Assembly: GCA_035235625.1 (NCBI GenBank)
Contig: CP141150.1
Location: forward strand, 32,256,756-32,320,755
DNA length: 64,000 bases
DNA from: Saururus chinensis
Taxonomy: Eukaryota > Streptophyta > Magnoliopsida > Piperales > Saururaceae
Reading direction: 5' to 3'
In this document: positions 24,446 to 35,819 of the stretch, in pieces
Numbering within the stretch: position 1 is the first letter of the stretch
How the letters are laid out: each line of letters opens with the position of its first letter
The notes under the pieces: model-generated
The model's database searches: none
Told to the model about the DNA's origin: nothing
The model's input: the letters and a program-made list of their open reading frames with translations, nothing else
Made by a program: the position numbers and the translations under genes

Positions 24446-25920
24446 GAATAGCAACTGTATAGCTATGAGGAAATCCTCCATAAAGGGAAGCGCTATGCCT
24501 TTTCTGTAAAACTACCAGGAATTACAATGTAAATATTGTATATTCTATCATTTCTTTAAAAAAATACATGCTTATATTGAACCGAAATCATGATGTTCTT
24601 TAGAGAACATTTATAATGTCTACCATCTGTCAAAAATCTTTGGCAATTTAGTTTTTTGCTTGGTAAGCAAGGAGTACTGTATTAGCTCATGGAACAAGGC
24701 TTACCACTGGGGTTACTTTTCCTAGAGGTTGGAGGAATCTTTTGTTATGTCCATACTTTTGTAATTGAGATTAGAAAAACTTACAGAAAGTAGAGAACTT
24801 AAAAATCAAATCAAGTGTTGAACGATTTATCCTTAAGATAGATTTATGACCTCCCTAATGATGCTTAGGATCACTTGGATATTTGTTTCCTAGGATAAGA
24901 CAATCTATTATTTGCTGTAGAAGCACTTCTACATAGCGTATGTGACGAACCATAGAAGTGTAATCACTATCACAAAGATAGCAAGATAATCCAATTAAGG
25001 ATCATGCAAAAAAATAAGTTTTCAATATTTTATAAAATACAGAAGAAATCCCATTGAAGAAACCTTATCCCATTCAAACAGATACGTCTGCCCATCATGA
25101 GACACAAGTGAAAATAAGACCTATTATGAGTTAAGAGAAAACAAAAAAAATTAGTCCCAAAAATAATTCTCATGTTGACCCAAGCCAACTAGCTGCCCCA
25201 GCTGGTCATGGGAATTGAGCTAAACTAAGCCAGATGGACGACGGTGGATGTGTGTAAATTAGCCCACATAGGTATATGGGTCCAACATGTATGTCCCCTA
25301 CAAAAGTAGAGTAGCCTAAGAGCCTAACTTGAAAGACAAAACTTAGGCTTTATATATCAACTCTATTTCCATCTTCTAAGTGATGTGAAACTATTTTTCA
25401 TTTTTCAAGTAATTCACACGTGAGATTCTCAATCATATAAAAATGAGATTGGGCTCTAAATATCCAACAAACTCATTTACATGGACTTCACATAAAATGT
25501 GTTTAGCCCATGTTTAACCCATTTTCTAACATCCTTGTCCAATGTTAGAGTGATTTCTTCTAGCCTCTGGCTAACAAATCTGCCGTAGGCATGGCTGCCT
25601 CCTCATTTGGCATGAATTAGAGCAGCCTTTTCTCTAGCTCCCCTTCAACAAGATATATCCCTCACTTCCTAGACTTCCTAGGCAAAGTTTTCCTGGAATT
25701 CCAAAGGCAAAATTGGATTGTGAAGGCTAGCAAAGGCACAATACCATCATTAGGTACGTTCTTGGGAAACAATCATACTTTATAAGGTTAAAGACAACTC
25801 TTTCAAAGTTGTGGAACTTATTAGGTTCGGTCAAGATGCAGTCGCTAGCATAAGGATTTACCCTCTTTAAATTCTCTTTGGTACAAAATGGGGATAGCAT
25901 TTTGAATTCAATGTTATGGT
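24446..25920. other. Intergenic, no gene seen
   Basis: This is the 3' flank of the pectinesterase gene followed by AT-rich sequence. No coding similarity, RNA gene or clear repeat was recognised. Confidence 0.5.
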
Positions 25921-25924
25921 CAGA

Positions 25925-26650
25925 AGTGTTGGATAAACAATGCAGGATGTACAACAATAAACACATGTAATAAGAGAACAATGCAAGATTTAAGGTGGTC
26001 TAGTAATGTGCTAACCTCCACCTATCACACAAATACACTATTAATCAAAAGAATAGTATAGAGAGAAAGATTATAGCCTTCCAACTCTCAAATCCTATAA
26101 ACTCTCCAAAGCACAAACTTTTACAATGCTTCAACTCTAGCCCCCTAGGGTTTTGAGAACCCTTAAATAACCTATGGGACGTACAAGCCCGTATATGCTT
26201 ATTTGAAGAAGGGAATCCTAGGGTAGCCAATTAGAAAGAGTTCAAACTAGACCCATTTGCATTCCTAGTCCTCAATTGATCAATTGTCAACACCAAACGA
26301 TCGATCATTTGTGCTTCTGTGAGTTTCTAGTAGCCCAAACTATCAATATTTGGCCAAACAATCGATCGGTGCTTCCAAATAAAACTTCTAATTACTCTAT
26401 TGATCGATCTCCTATGCCTTGCTATTGATCATTGCGTCTGAATTGCATTCTAGTAACTTCACTAATCAATTGCTAGATCAATCGCCCATGCCTAGCAATC
26501 AATCATTACATCCTGAATTGACTTCTAGTAACTTCATCGATTGATTGCCCAGTGCTAGCGATTGATCACCTAAGTCTAGACATTCTTTCATTTCTTTCAT
26601 AATATCTCACTTGAATGACTAATTGGACTGCACCATTCTCCAAATAATCT
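25925..26650 (-). mobile_element. Probable copia 3' LTR with internal tandem repeats
   Basis: Downstream (minus strand) of the RNase H remnant at 26,700-26,935 there is a polypurine-like CAAGTGGGAGA near 26,655, the usual copia signal just before the 3' LTR. The LTR would run leftward to about 25,925, where the minus strand reads TTATCCAACA. Between 26,270 and 26,580 a 65-70-bp unit containing GATCGAT/GATTGATC and TTCTAGTAACTTC recurs about four times imperfectly. Boundaries are approximate. Confidence 0.5.
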
Positions 26651-26699
26651 CCCACTTGAAGTTAGTAGTCTTAAAGTTATTCTCCTACAAAATAGATAT

Positions 26700-26935
26700 T
26701 TAATCAGTAGAAATCAATTAAAGTTGAGCAAGTACTCAATTTCTACATGGTAACCACTTTGGTCAACATGTGTGCAGGATTCTCCTTCATGTAGATCTTT
26801 TCCAACTGAAGTTGTCCTATTCTACAAGTGATCTAATGAAGTGATATTTGATATCAATGTGATTCATCCTTGAATGAAACAATGTGTTGTTTGAAAGATA
26901 AATGACACTCTGGCTATTTGAGTACAACCAACATG
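26700..26935 (-). pseudogene. Copia RNase H C-terminal remnant
   Basis: The minus strand contains DSQSVIYLSNNTLFHSRMNH, HIDIKYHFI and a RILHTC...TKVV-like tail with stops, matching the conserved end of copia RNase H (DSQSA...HSRTKHID...ADMLTK). It is cut at 26,935 by the hAT-type element starting at 26,936. Confidence 0.75.
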
Positions 26936-28180
26936 TAGGGGTGCTAATGAGTCAAGCCAGCTCGTCGAGTAAGGGTGTCTCAACTTGAATATAGCTCGAC
27001 TCGAAGTAGCTTAGCTCGAACTCGAACATATTCGAGTCGAGCTCAAGCATACCTTGGCTTGACTTGACTCGACTCGAATAAAACTTGAACTCGGCTCATA
27101 CTCGAACTCGAATGAAACATAAATATATTTTATAATATATGTAAATACATATTAATACCTATATGTACATATGCACAATTTGAAATTTAGTTGTGTCATA
27201 GAAATTTAACCTAATAAAGTATATACATATATAGTACAATTGGTAAAAAATGGGATATATTATAGTCTATACTACGTATTAAACTGTATGCCAATTATCA
27301 GACAAAAATGTGCCGGCAATAGTATCTACTATCTCTACATGTCAAATAAATTATGATATATTTTTTCAAATTTTGTGTAAATTGGAATAATTAGAAATTA
27401 AAATTTTACCAATTTGCTCAAAGTTATTTATTTCATAAGATAAAGACAAGTTATATTCATTTAAGACTAATCAAAGAAGACAAGACTCAGTTTCTTGTTG
27501 CTATTATAATATGATTTGCTTGATAATCATTATTCGAATACTGAGATGTAAACATACCCAAGACATCTCGCCACATACTGAGACCAACATTGAGGGTAGT
27601 TATAACCCGAAAATAAAATCCCAAAGAAGGAACAACACTGATTATATAATTAGATGTTGTATTTTTATACATGCTTAATTAATAATAATATTTTTATCAT
27701 ATATACTGGAGAGTTGGGAGCAATTAAAGCGCGAGTGGAGCCTAGTTTGAGGCTTTGAGCCAGTTTTCTATGAGCACATATTAACTTTTATTTTTAAAAT
27801 TTTATATAATTTTAAAGAAAAAATTTATTATGAGTCAAAATATGTACTTGGTGCACGTTAGATCACAAGAAAGGCAAGCAAATATACAACCCTCATGTTG
27901 CATTATTAAAAGCCACTACACTATCAAAATTGTGTAACAATGATGCATATTGCATGTGCCCATTGTAGGTTTTTTATGCATAATAAGGGGACTCAATTTA
28001 AAATAAATATAGTAAAAAAATTAATAAGCTCCATTTTGTACGCTCATCACTCATCAGCATGCACCGAACATAATTGAATTTGTGTGGCCCAAGTACTTTA
28101 GTTACCATTCAAATCGTTATAAATAGGACTTTAATATAAAATAAATAAAATTATAAAAATATTATTCATTAACCGTTAAC
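26936..28180. mobile_element. hAT-type non-autonomous element, right end eroded
   Basis: It begins TAGGGGTGCTAATGAGTC followed by CTCGA-rich sequence. Its interior (27,480-28,060) matches the reverse complement of the interior of 33,780-35,372, for example GAGATGTAAACAT near 27,540 against ATGTTTACATCTC near 34,630. The right end near 28,160-28,190 retains only AAGCTCGTCAGC-like sequence. The octamer before the start is CCAACATG and I found no second copy. Confidence 0.6.
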
Positions 28181-28467
28181 CCAAGCTCGTCAGCTATCCC
28201 AAGCAGCCAAACACCATCTTTAAACCTTCAACCAAATTTGTAACTCCCCATCCTTGGACCAACCCGGCTCCAGTGGGCACTGCTCCATGTTAGTTTATTT
28301 TGTCCGTCGGATTGAAGGATCTAATGGCTCCCATCAAACCTATAATCTCCCTTAAAACCTCTCTTTAGAAACCCTACCCCCATCCAGCTGCCACTCTTTG
28401 CTTCTCTGGCTATCCCCATCCGGCTGCCACTCTATGCTCTCTCCTCCATCCGTCAAAGCTCCATAGG

Positions 28468-30443
28468 TAAGCCGAATCTTTCCCTTTCTTTCCAAAGTAC
28501 TATCTTGTCTGTTGTTATGCTCTGTGCTCCATATTTATAGGGAAGCTTGTCATTCTCATTTCATGAATCTCTCTCGACATTGAGATATTGAAACTTTTAC
28601 GAGACCACCAAGGGGACAAGGGTTCAATAAACTTTACGATTGTTTTATTCTTTTCAGTTCTAAGTTTGACCAGCTCGGTTTTGCATAGAGTTTCTTTTTG
28701 AAAAGTTTTCACTTGGCTCACTATTGAATGGGACCCTTCACTGAATGATTTATTCTTTCTATTTCCTTTTTTTTATTGATTCTCTAACATCGTACTTCAA
28801 TTCATCTCTTTGTTTTTTAACTCCCCACATAACCACATTTGTTGATTGCTTTTTTATCTACCTACTTACCAGAGGTGCATTCTTGAATTAAATAGTAATG
28901 GATGTAATTTTTTTAATTAAAATGGGCTTATTGTTACTTGGCAATGTCCAACTTTGAGGAGGGACCACCATTGCACAAGTCTTTATATATCCCCTATTGT
29001 CTAGGTCACATCTTAACTATTGTAGTAAAGATCTAATAGTATTTTATTTACCCATAAATTTCTCTAGACGTTTTCTTTATTCATACTTTAAAGGATCAAT
29101 AGTTGTGGTTCTAATTGTAATTTGTTATTTGCCTTTTATAATGTCGAATTTTACTTTGATTGCTATTGCTATGGTTTAATTATAAATTTGATAGTTGTGG
29201 TTCTAATTCTGATTGTTGCTTGCTTTAAATATTATCATCTTATATTTTGTTTGATATTGTAGGGCTTAACTATATTTTTCTTAATTTGTTTATCCATTTG
29301 ATGTGAGATTCTACTCATACTCCTATATGAGGGAATTATTGTGTTGGTTTTGAAGCCATGTACATGATTTAGATGTTTTACTTCTATATTTTTTTTGTTC
29401 ATTACTTGTTTTTATTTATATTTTAGTTGTTAAGTACTTGTTAAAATTGTTATTTATTTGTTTTTTTTGTTTCTTTACATGATGAGGTTTCTTCCAGTCA
29501 AATGGCTAGTCAAGGATCACAAGCTGTAATTCAAGGTGTTGCAGATGCTCTTGAAATCATTAATGAAGAGGCAAGAGAGGAACATAGGGATCATGGTACT
29601 ATAGAAGGTGAGTCTGAAGCAGTGGAAGGGCAAAATGTAGATGCTCAAGATGACAATGAAGGTCAAAGAAGGGGTGCTAAAAGATCCAAAGCATGGAATA
29701 ATTTTGTGCAAGTGAAGATGAAGGGTGATGAGTTGGCTAACAAGTGCAATCATTGCGGGAAATGCTACAAGGCATCAAACTCAGGTCCTACATCACAAAT
29801 GATTAGGCATTTAAAAAAATGCCTAGGACTATCCAAAGGCCAAAGGTCAGCAAGAACTATCATTTGTAAAAGATTTGAATGAAGAGGACCAAGAGGTAGT
29901 CAGAGTAATAAATTACAAGTATGATAAGGAGAAGGTTAAGAGGGAGGTTGCAAAGCTGGTAATCATGGATGAAAGGCCATTTAAATCAGTTGAGATCAAG
30001 TTGTTTAATTTGTTGTGTAAGTGCTTACAGCCCTGACATGAGTCATTTTCAAGGCACACTATAAGAAATGAGTGTATGAAGCTCTATAAAGAGGAGAAAG
30101 AGAAGTTAAAGAACAAGTTGATGAAGGTGGAAAGTATTTGCCTTACAAGTGATGCTTGGACGTCTAGGACATCCAAGCATTACATGTTGCTCACAACACA
30201 TTTTGTGGATGAAGACCGGAAGATGCAAAAACGAATACTGAACTTTAGGTATTTTCCTCCACCACATATTGGGATAGAAATGTCTAAAATGATGAAGTCA
30301 TTTCTTTTAGAGTGGGGTATAGATGGTAAAGTCTTGACACTCACTCTTTATAATGCTTCATCTAATGATGCTATGGTGAAGATTCTTAAAGAATACATGC
30401 CAACCACTTCAAAGTTTCAAGTGAAAGGTCCCATATATTTTTG
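28468..30443 (+). pseudogene. hAT transposase pseudogene, N-terminal half with BED finger
   Basis: An ATG at 29,502 follows a good acceptor (TTTCTTCCAG), and a GT donor near 28,468 suggests a 5'-UTR intron of about 1 kb. The first block (29,502-29,850) has an acidic N-terminus and a BED zinc finger with CNHCGKCY and MIRHLKKC. After a frameshift near 29,855 the protein continues (DLNEEDQEVV) to a stop near 30,038. It then resumes at 30,076 with EEKEKLKNKL, CLTSDAWTSRTSKHYMLLT and LYNASSNDAMVKIL, the hAT core region. It stops near 30,443 just before the expected RCCAHILNLIV segment. The catalytic C-terminal half is missing here. Confidence 0.85.
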
Positions 30444-30644
30444 ATATTTTATCATAAATGGCCCTCAATTACTTGACCCGGATAGAATAGTGGGTAATAC
30501 AAAGAATGATCTTTCAGGTCAGGAAGTCCATGCAAGTGCTAAAAATTGAGTCAAGTGCTCCCCTCTCTTTTTACTTCAACTCCAACATAAATGGCCCTCT
30601 TGATACAAATGGGAGACTAAGGCCAATCTTAAATGAATTATTTT

Positions 30645-30820
30645 TATACTCTCTTTATTTTATAATAAAAGCTCTATTTAGAAAAATAGTGATTTTTATT
30701 AAATAGTGGAACCCACGGCTAAGATCTTGGAAAATAAACTTATAAAAGGCTATTAATATGGGACAAACTTCTTTTTTGCTCCAAATGGAGCTATTAACAT
30801 AGGATGGATGGAGGGAATAT
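30645..30820. mobile_element. Stowaway-like MITE
   Basis: Imperfect inverted ends TACTCTCTTTATTTTATAAT and, on the opposite strand, TATTCCCTCCATCCATCCTA. Length about 175 bp, non-coding, directly downstream of the hAT fragment. Confidence 0.6.
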
Positions 30821-30938
30821 TTAACATAATATAGCATATTAAGTAATTGTCTTTAAGTTTTACTTCTTTTTTTTTTCTCATATGCATATTCAAATTTACA
30901 TTCTTTATTCATTATTTTTGTGATTGAATTTATTTATC

Positions 30939-31026
30939 TACTCCCTTTATCCTAAATTAATAGCTCCATTTGGAAAAAAAAATTTGTTCCATATTAATAG
31001 TTCCATTTTGAGCGAATAGGGAGTGC
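30939..31026. mobile_element. Short Stowaway-like MITE
   Basis: Ends TACTCCCTTTATCCTAAATT and, on the other strand, CACTCCCTATTCGCTC, with matching AATAGCTCCATTTGG/AATAGTTCCATTTTG words. About 88 bp, adjacent to the LINE fragment. Confidence 0.6.
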
Positions 31027-31640
31027 CCCTTCTTGAAATTGAAGGAGTTATAAAATGTCTTCTTTGTATCTACAACTGCTTGAGAAAAAATGTGACTTTT
31101 TGAAGGGTTGGGAACCAAACCAGATATAGGAAAATTTTCTGAAAGAGCTTCTCCGATTTTCAAGGTTGAAGTCCTCTTCTCTTTAGAAAAAATAAGGATA
31201 TCACCAGCAAAGAACAAATGATGAACAATTTTTGCCTGCTTGCATTTATCCCTGCATAGCCAAGACAAATAGAATAAGAGATAAGGAGCACCCATGTCGA
31301 CGACCACATGTGCTTTGCAAATATCCGTAGTGGTTCCCATTGATCATCACACTAAATGAAGTAGAAGATAAAGATTCATACAACCAAGAAATTCATTGGA
31401 AAACCAACATTGAGTAATGCTCTGCATATGTAATCACATCTTAGTTTATAATAAGCCTTCTTAAGATCTACCTTGATACAAAACTGTCAGCAGTTATTCT
31501 TATTGTGATAGTCGTGAATCAACTTATAGCCTAATAAAATATTATTAGAAATATCCTTACCCTTGGGAAATGCTCTTTGATTATTATTGCACTTTATCTT
31601 CCTTATAGCTGGTGGATAAACAAGTTAATCATGTCCAATT
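31027..31640 (-). pseudogene. LINE (L1-type) reverse transcriptase fragment
   Basis: The minus strand carries a KVDLKKAYYKLRCDYI segment near 31,470, the conserved A-type block of plant LINE RTs, and a VGFPMNF segment near 31,405. The FFAGDILIFSK box near 31,200 stands in place of the usual ADD core. Several stops and frame changes are present. The continuation at 31,590-31,740 is a paralogue of the sequence flanking the CACTA element at 42,925-48,044. Confidence 0.75.
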
Positions 31641-32477
31641 GGCATATTCATTTTTTTAACTAACATGTAATTGGTTTACATGTACCTAGATTATTCACCT
31701 TTGTATTCATTTGGTAGATGGATGATTTTTTATAAGAAAAATGTAAAAATGCACATGGGCGCATATTTGAAACCTAAAAATTCCTTGCCCGTAAGTAATA
31801 AGTGTGGCCTAATCAAAATGGAAAAAACTATCTAGAGCTACAGCTCACTGCCACTCCTTGGCCATGAGATCATGGCAGATCATGTGGTCATGACCATGAT
31901 CTGATGGTCAAGGAATTGTAACTCACTAAAGCTGCAATTTTGGCTATTCATCCTCAAATCGAAATTATATAGCCATAATGCATTCATTGCACGCAATCGT
32001 CATGTGGGTTAAGAGCATACTAATTAACTTTTCTCCAAAAACATTAATATATATCATTGATCTCGATGTACAGCATGGCTATTTAATAAATTGGTCAATG
32101 CCCACACTTGGTTTTTTATCTTTTTTATTAATACAATGCATAATGGTTGTGGTTTCCCGTTCTAATAGTAGCTTAGAATACCATTTACCAATACATAGTG
32201 CAGCCAAAAGTCTACCATCCTTGTCATATTTTAAGGTAACTATATCGTCCTTAATTATTAAGCGAATAGAAAAGATATATTTTTCTTTTGATATACGGTG
32301 AGTAGAAAAGATGACCAATAGATGTCAACTCAATCCAACTGTCCTCATGGTGTGAATGTTCGAAGAAATTCCATTGAGTGAAGTTTATTTTTTGGCAGGC
32401 GAGTTAGGTTGGAAGCGAAGGATGAGAACCCTTGTTATAAATTGCAGCACAGCTATGACATTGGACATCAGCTAGCA

Positions 32478-32846
32478 ATGGAGAAACTCAAATTCTCAAC
32501 TAGGCTAATGCTATTGATTCTTGTTCTTCTCGTGGTTACGCCCATGGCTGTCTTGCAGCCGAACCAAGTCACGACGGTGAACCTAAACTTGCCACCGGCC
32601 GAGGCTGAAGGCCAGGTAGTCGAGCTTGATCAATATATCCCCATTTCTGGCCGTCGGCTTCTTCAGGATAATAATGAGAGGGAGCAAGCACAGAGGGCTC
32701 TTCGTTGGTCTCCGCCAGCTCCAGTTGCAGCTCGTGAGCAAAGAGCTAGTTTCGACCCTAGGCTGCTGCAGCCACCGCCGCCGCCGCCAACTCGGTCTTT
32801 TATTTATCCTGAAAGGCCCCGTTGTCCCCGATGTTTAATTCCCTAG
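32478..32846 (+). CDS. Putative secreted peptide precursor, copy A
   Basis: 122 residues from the ATG at 32,478, the start conserved in all four copies (GCTAGCAATGGAGAAACTC). Residues 1-30 are Lys-rich then hydrophobic, a likely signal peptide. Next come an acidic stretch, the invariant IPISGRRLLQD block (residues about 54-64), a Pro-rich region with six consecutive Pro, and the C-terminal RPRCPRCLIP. RRLL fits the consensus of site-1-protease-type subtilases that process plant peptide hormones; cleavage is an inference. No family match is known to me. The open frame extends upstream to 32,409 without an ATG, and an acceptor-like TTTTTTGGCAG ends at 32,398, so a 5'-UTR intron is possible. TATAAAT near 32,435 could alternatively be a TATA box. 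Confidence 0.75.
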   Translation: MEKLKFSTRLMLLILVLLVVTPMAVLQPNQVTTVNLNLPPAEAEGQVVELDQYIPISGRRLLQDNNEREQAQRALRWSPPAPVAAREQRASFDPRLLQPPPPPPTRSFIYPERPRCPRCLIP

Positions 32847-33353
32847 GGCATGATTTGTGTAACGCCTTACAAGGTGCAGATATGTATGAGGTCTAGGACC
32901 ATGACCAGTGTGTCGTTTCAGTGAAAGCTGAAAATGAGATGGAAAGGATTTTGAGCAGGACAGTATTCACCAAATAACAATTAAAGATAATAATTGATTA
33001 AATAAGGATGTTGATGTTAGCCTTTGCTAAAGTTAACAATGGGTCACCTTCGTAGAGTAGTCAAGATACGAATACATATTGTGCCATGCCATAGCAAACT
33101 CCAATGTTAACTGTTCAGCAAAATCTTTCAATACCACTAGAAGTTTAGAACTATATATGCCCCTCTTGATACCACCTTGTAAGCGAATTGTAAGTAGAAA
33201 CCCAGAGAAGGATATGTATTTTCCACAAAGATAATATATGCGGATGAATTCCTTAACTGAAGCGACTCCATGAGCTTAGCCCAGCTCAGGTCCAATATAG
33301 GCTCATTTGCACATGCCTTTCATATAAAATGTATAATTATATTCTATTTTTTA

Positions 33354-33357
<4 letters not shown>

Positions 33358-33412
<55 letters not shown>

Positions 33413-33420
33413 CGCGCGCT
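33358..33420 (+). repeat. Compound (TA)n(TG)n(CG)n microsatellite
   Basis: An uninterrupted alternating purine-pyrimidine run of about 60 bp: TA repeats, then TG repeats, then CG repeats ending at about 33,419. It sits just 3' of the copy A peptide segment. Confidence 0.95.
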
Positions 33421-33779
33421 AGTATCTTAATATAAAAGGCGAGTTACCTTCTATATATTTTGGAGCCCTATGTGTCATGGTGATCACGGGGCTATGGTCA
33501 TGGAATCTAGTCAGGCTAGATGCATTTAACATGTTGTTTGTATAGTGTCAGTCATGGAAGGTCGTACTGACTGTTATGGGTGCATATCGGCCAACACACA
33601 CTCATATTGGCCAAGACCGACACACTTTAGAGGTGTGGCACGCACGCCACGGGTTTTTTGGACTCAAGCAACCCATTTTGATTCTTTTCAATACACACAA
33701 AGACAGTTGTTATGGAGGGGGAGAACTGGCATCTCTAGTGCTATCTAGTGCTTGGGGCTTGCTCTAGCGATATTCTAGG

Positions 33780-35372
33780 TAGGGGTGCTAACGAGCTGAG
33801 TTGGGTGGAGTTTTGGCCTCATGCAACTTGAACTCAAAGTCAAAATCCTTGTCTCGATCTCAATTCAAGACTCAAACGAGCTTGAGCTTACTAGCTTGAA
33901 CTCAACTCGAACCAAAAAACTAGCTCGAACTCAAGCTCAAATTCATTCTATTATAATGACAAGCCTTGCTCAAATTGAGCTCGATCTATATATAAAAATA
34001 AACATATTTTTGTTAATTAGAATCCTATTTATAAGTACCTGCATGTGCCAGTGTGCGTGCACTAAGTACCCTCGTGCCACACAATTTTGATTATGTCTAG
34101 TGCATGCTAACGAGCGTACGATATGGAGCTTATTAAAATTTTTACTATATTTATCATTATTATATTAATATAATAAAAATATTTTTATTTTAAATTGAGT
34201 CTCCTTAGTATGCGTAAAAAATGTATAAGGAGCACATGCAATTAATACATCATTGTCACACAATTTTGAAAGTGTAGTGGCTTATAATCAAGCAACATGA
34301 GGGTTGTAATAATATTTTGTCCTTCATGTGATCTGACATGCACCAAGTATATATTTTGGCTTATAATAATATTTTTTTTTAAATTATAAAAAAGTTACAA
34401 ATAAAAGTTAATACGTACTAGAGCAAATTGGCTCAAACTACACTCAACCCTTTGTTGCTCCTAACTCTCCAAACATATATAATATCAAAATATTATTATT
34501 GATAGAGCATGTATGAAAATATAGTAGCTAATTGTATAATCAATGTTGCCCCTTCTTTGGGATTTCATTTTCAAGTAATGACTACCCTCGATTTTGATCT
34601 TAGTATGTAGCGAGACGTCTTGCGTATGTTTACATCTCATCCTTCAAATAATGATTATTGAAAAAATCATATTATACTAATAACACAAAATTTTGAGTTG
34701 TGCCGTCTTTGACCCATCCTAAATGAATATAACTTGCTTTTATCTTAGGAAATAAAAAGTGACTCCACGAGTCAATGTGAAATAACTTTTAGGAAAATGT
34801 TGTAAAATTTTAATTTCTAAAGGATTCCAACATTAGTCTCTACATAAATTCTAAAAAAATATAGCATAATTTGTTTGACATGTAAATAATTTTACCAATA
34901 CATTTTTATCTAATGACTAGCATATAATTTGATATGTAGTATATTCTATACTATATCCCAATTTTTATTGATTGTACTATATATGTATAGACTTTATTAA
35001 ATCAATTTTCTATGATACATCTAAATTTTAATATATATCACATGTGGACATATATGTATTATGTGGACATATGTTTAAAATATAAATATGTTGTATATGT
35101 ATTTTTGGATTGATAATTGTGCATGTGTACACATAGGTCAATATATTTATGTATATTATAAAATATATTTATAAATTTTATTCGAGTACTAGTTGAGTTT
35201 GAGCCGAGTTCGAGTTTTATTCGAGTCAAGCCAAGGTATGCTCGAGCTCGACTTGAATATGTATTAGTCGAGTTCGAGCCAAGTCGCGTCGAGTTGAGCC
35301 ATATTCGAGTTGAGTTAAGTCGAGTCAATGCACCTTTGATCAATGAACTGGCTTGACTCGTTAGCACCAATA
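33780..35372. mobile_element. hAT-type non-autonomous element with 8-bp TSD
   Basis: The left terminus TAGGGGTGCTAACGAG and the inverted right terminus TATTGGTGCTAACGAG match at 14 of 16 positions. The octamer ATTCTAGG flanks both ends (33,772-33,779 and 35,373-35,380), the hAT signature. About 200 bp at each end is rich in GCTCGAACTCGA-type words. The interior is AT-rich and encodes no protein. Length is 1,593 bp. This is the reference copy for the relatives at 82, 14,361 and 26,936. Confidence 0.9.
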
Positions 35373-35819
35373 ATTCTAGGTAGGTAAAAGCTGGGTTTGC
35401 TTACTGCCCCCAATCTTTAATGACCTATAATTTCTTGGGCCCCTAGATATGAAAGTCCTAATTCCACCCGTAGAGGCAAAAATGGAAGGAAATCCTAGCC
35501 AGTCATCCCGGTCTGATAAAAAATCCACTAAATTGAGATAGTGCCTCCCTTGAAGTGGGTTTTTGACCAAAGTTTGACACATATTCGGTGGCTGGAAATG
35601 AGGGGGGATTAGGGAATGAATCTTTACCAAATTCCTGTTGACTTGATTAATGCTGAGGAGGACAAGTCTTCTTCCTCTCCTTTCCCCTCCCACACACTTC
35701 ACCTTTTCTATGCTTAGCTTCTCTCTTTGGGTGGGTTGGGGGGCGGGCTTTTATAATTCATGTGCTCCCTTTTTTTATATTTTTCATGTGATAAAAGAGA
35801 CAGTAAGAGAGAGATCACT

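Noticed and set aside
32079-32318. Antisense open frame upstream of peptide gene A, partly similar to 37,437-37,622
   Set aside because: The similarity reflects the conserved upstream DNA of the peptide genes; the frame ends differ and no domain is visible.
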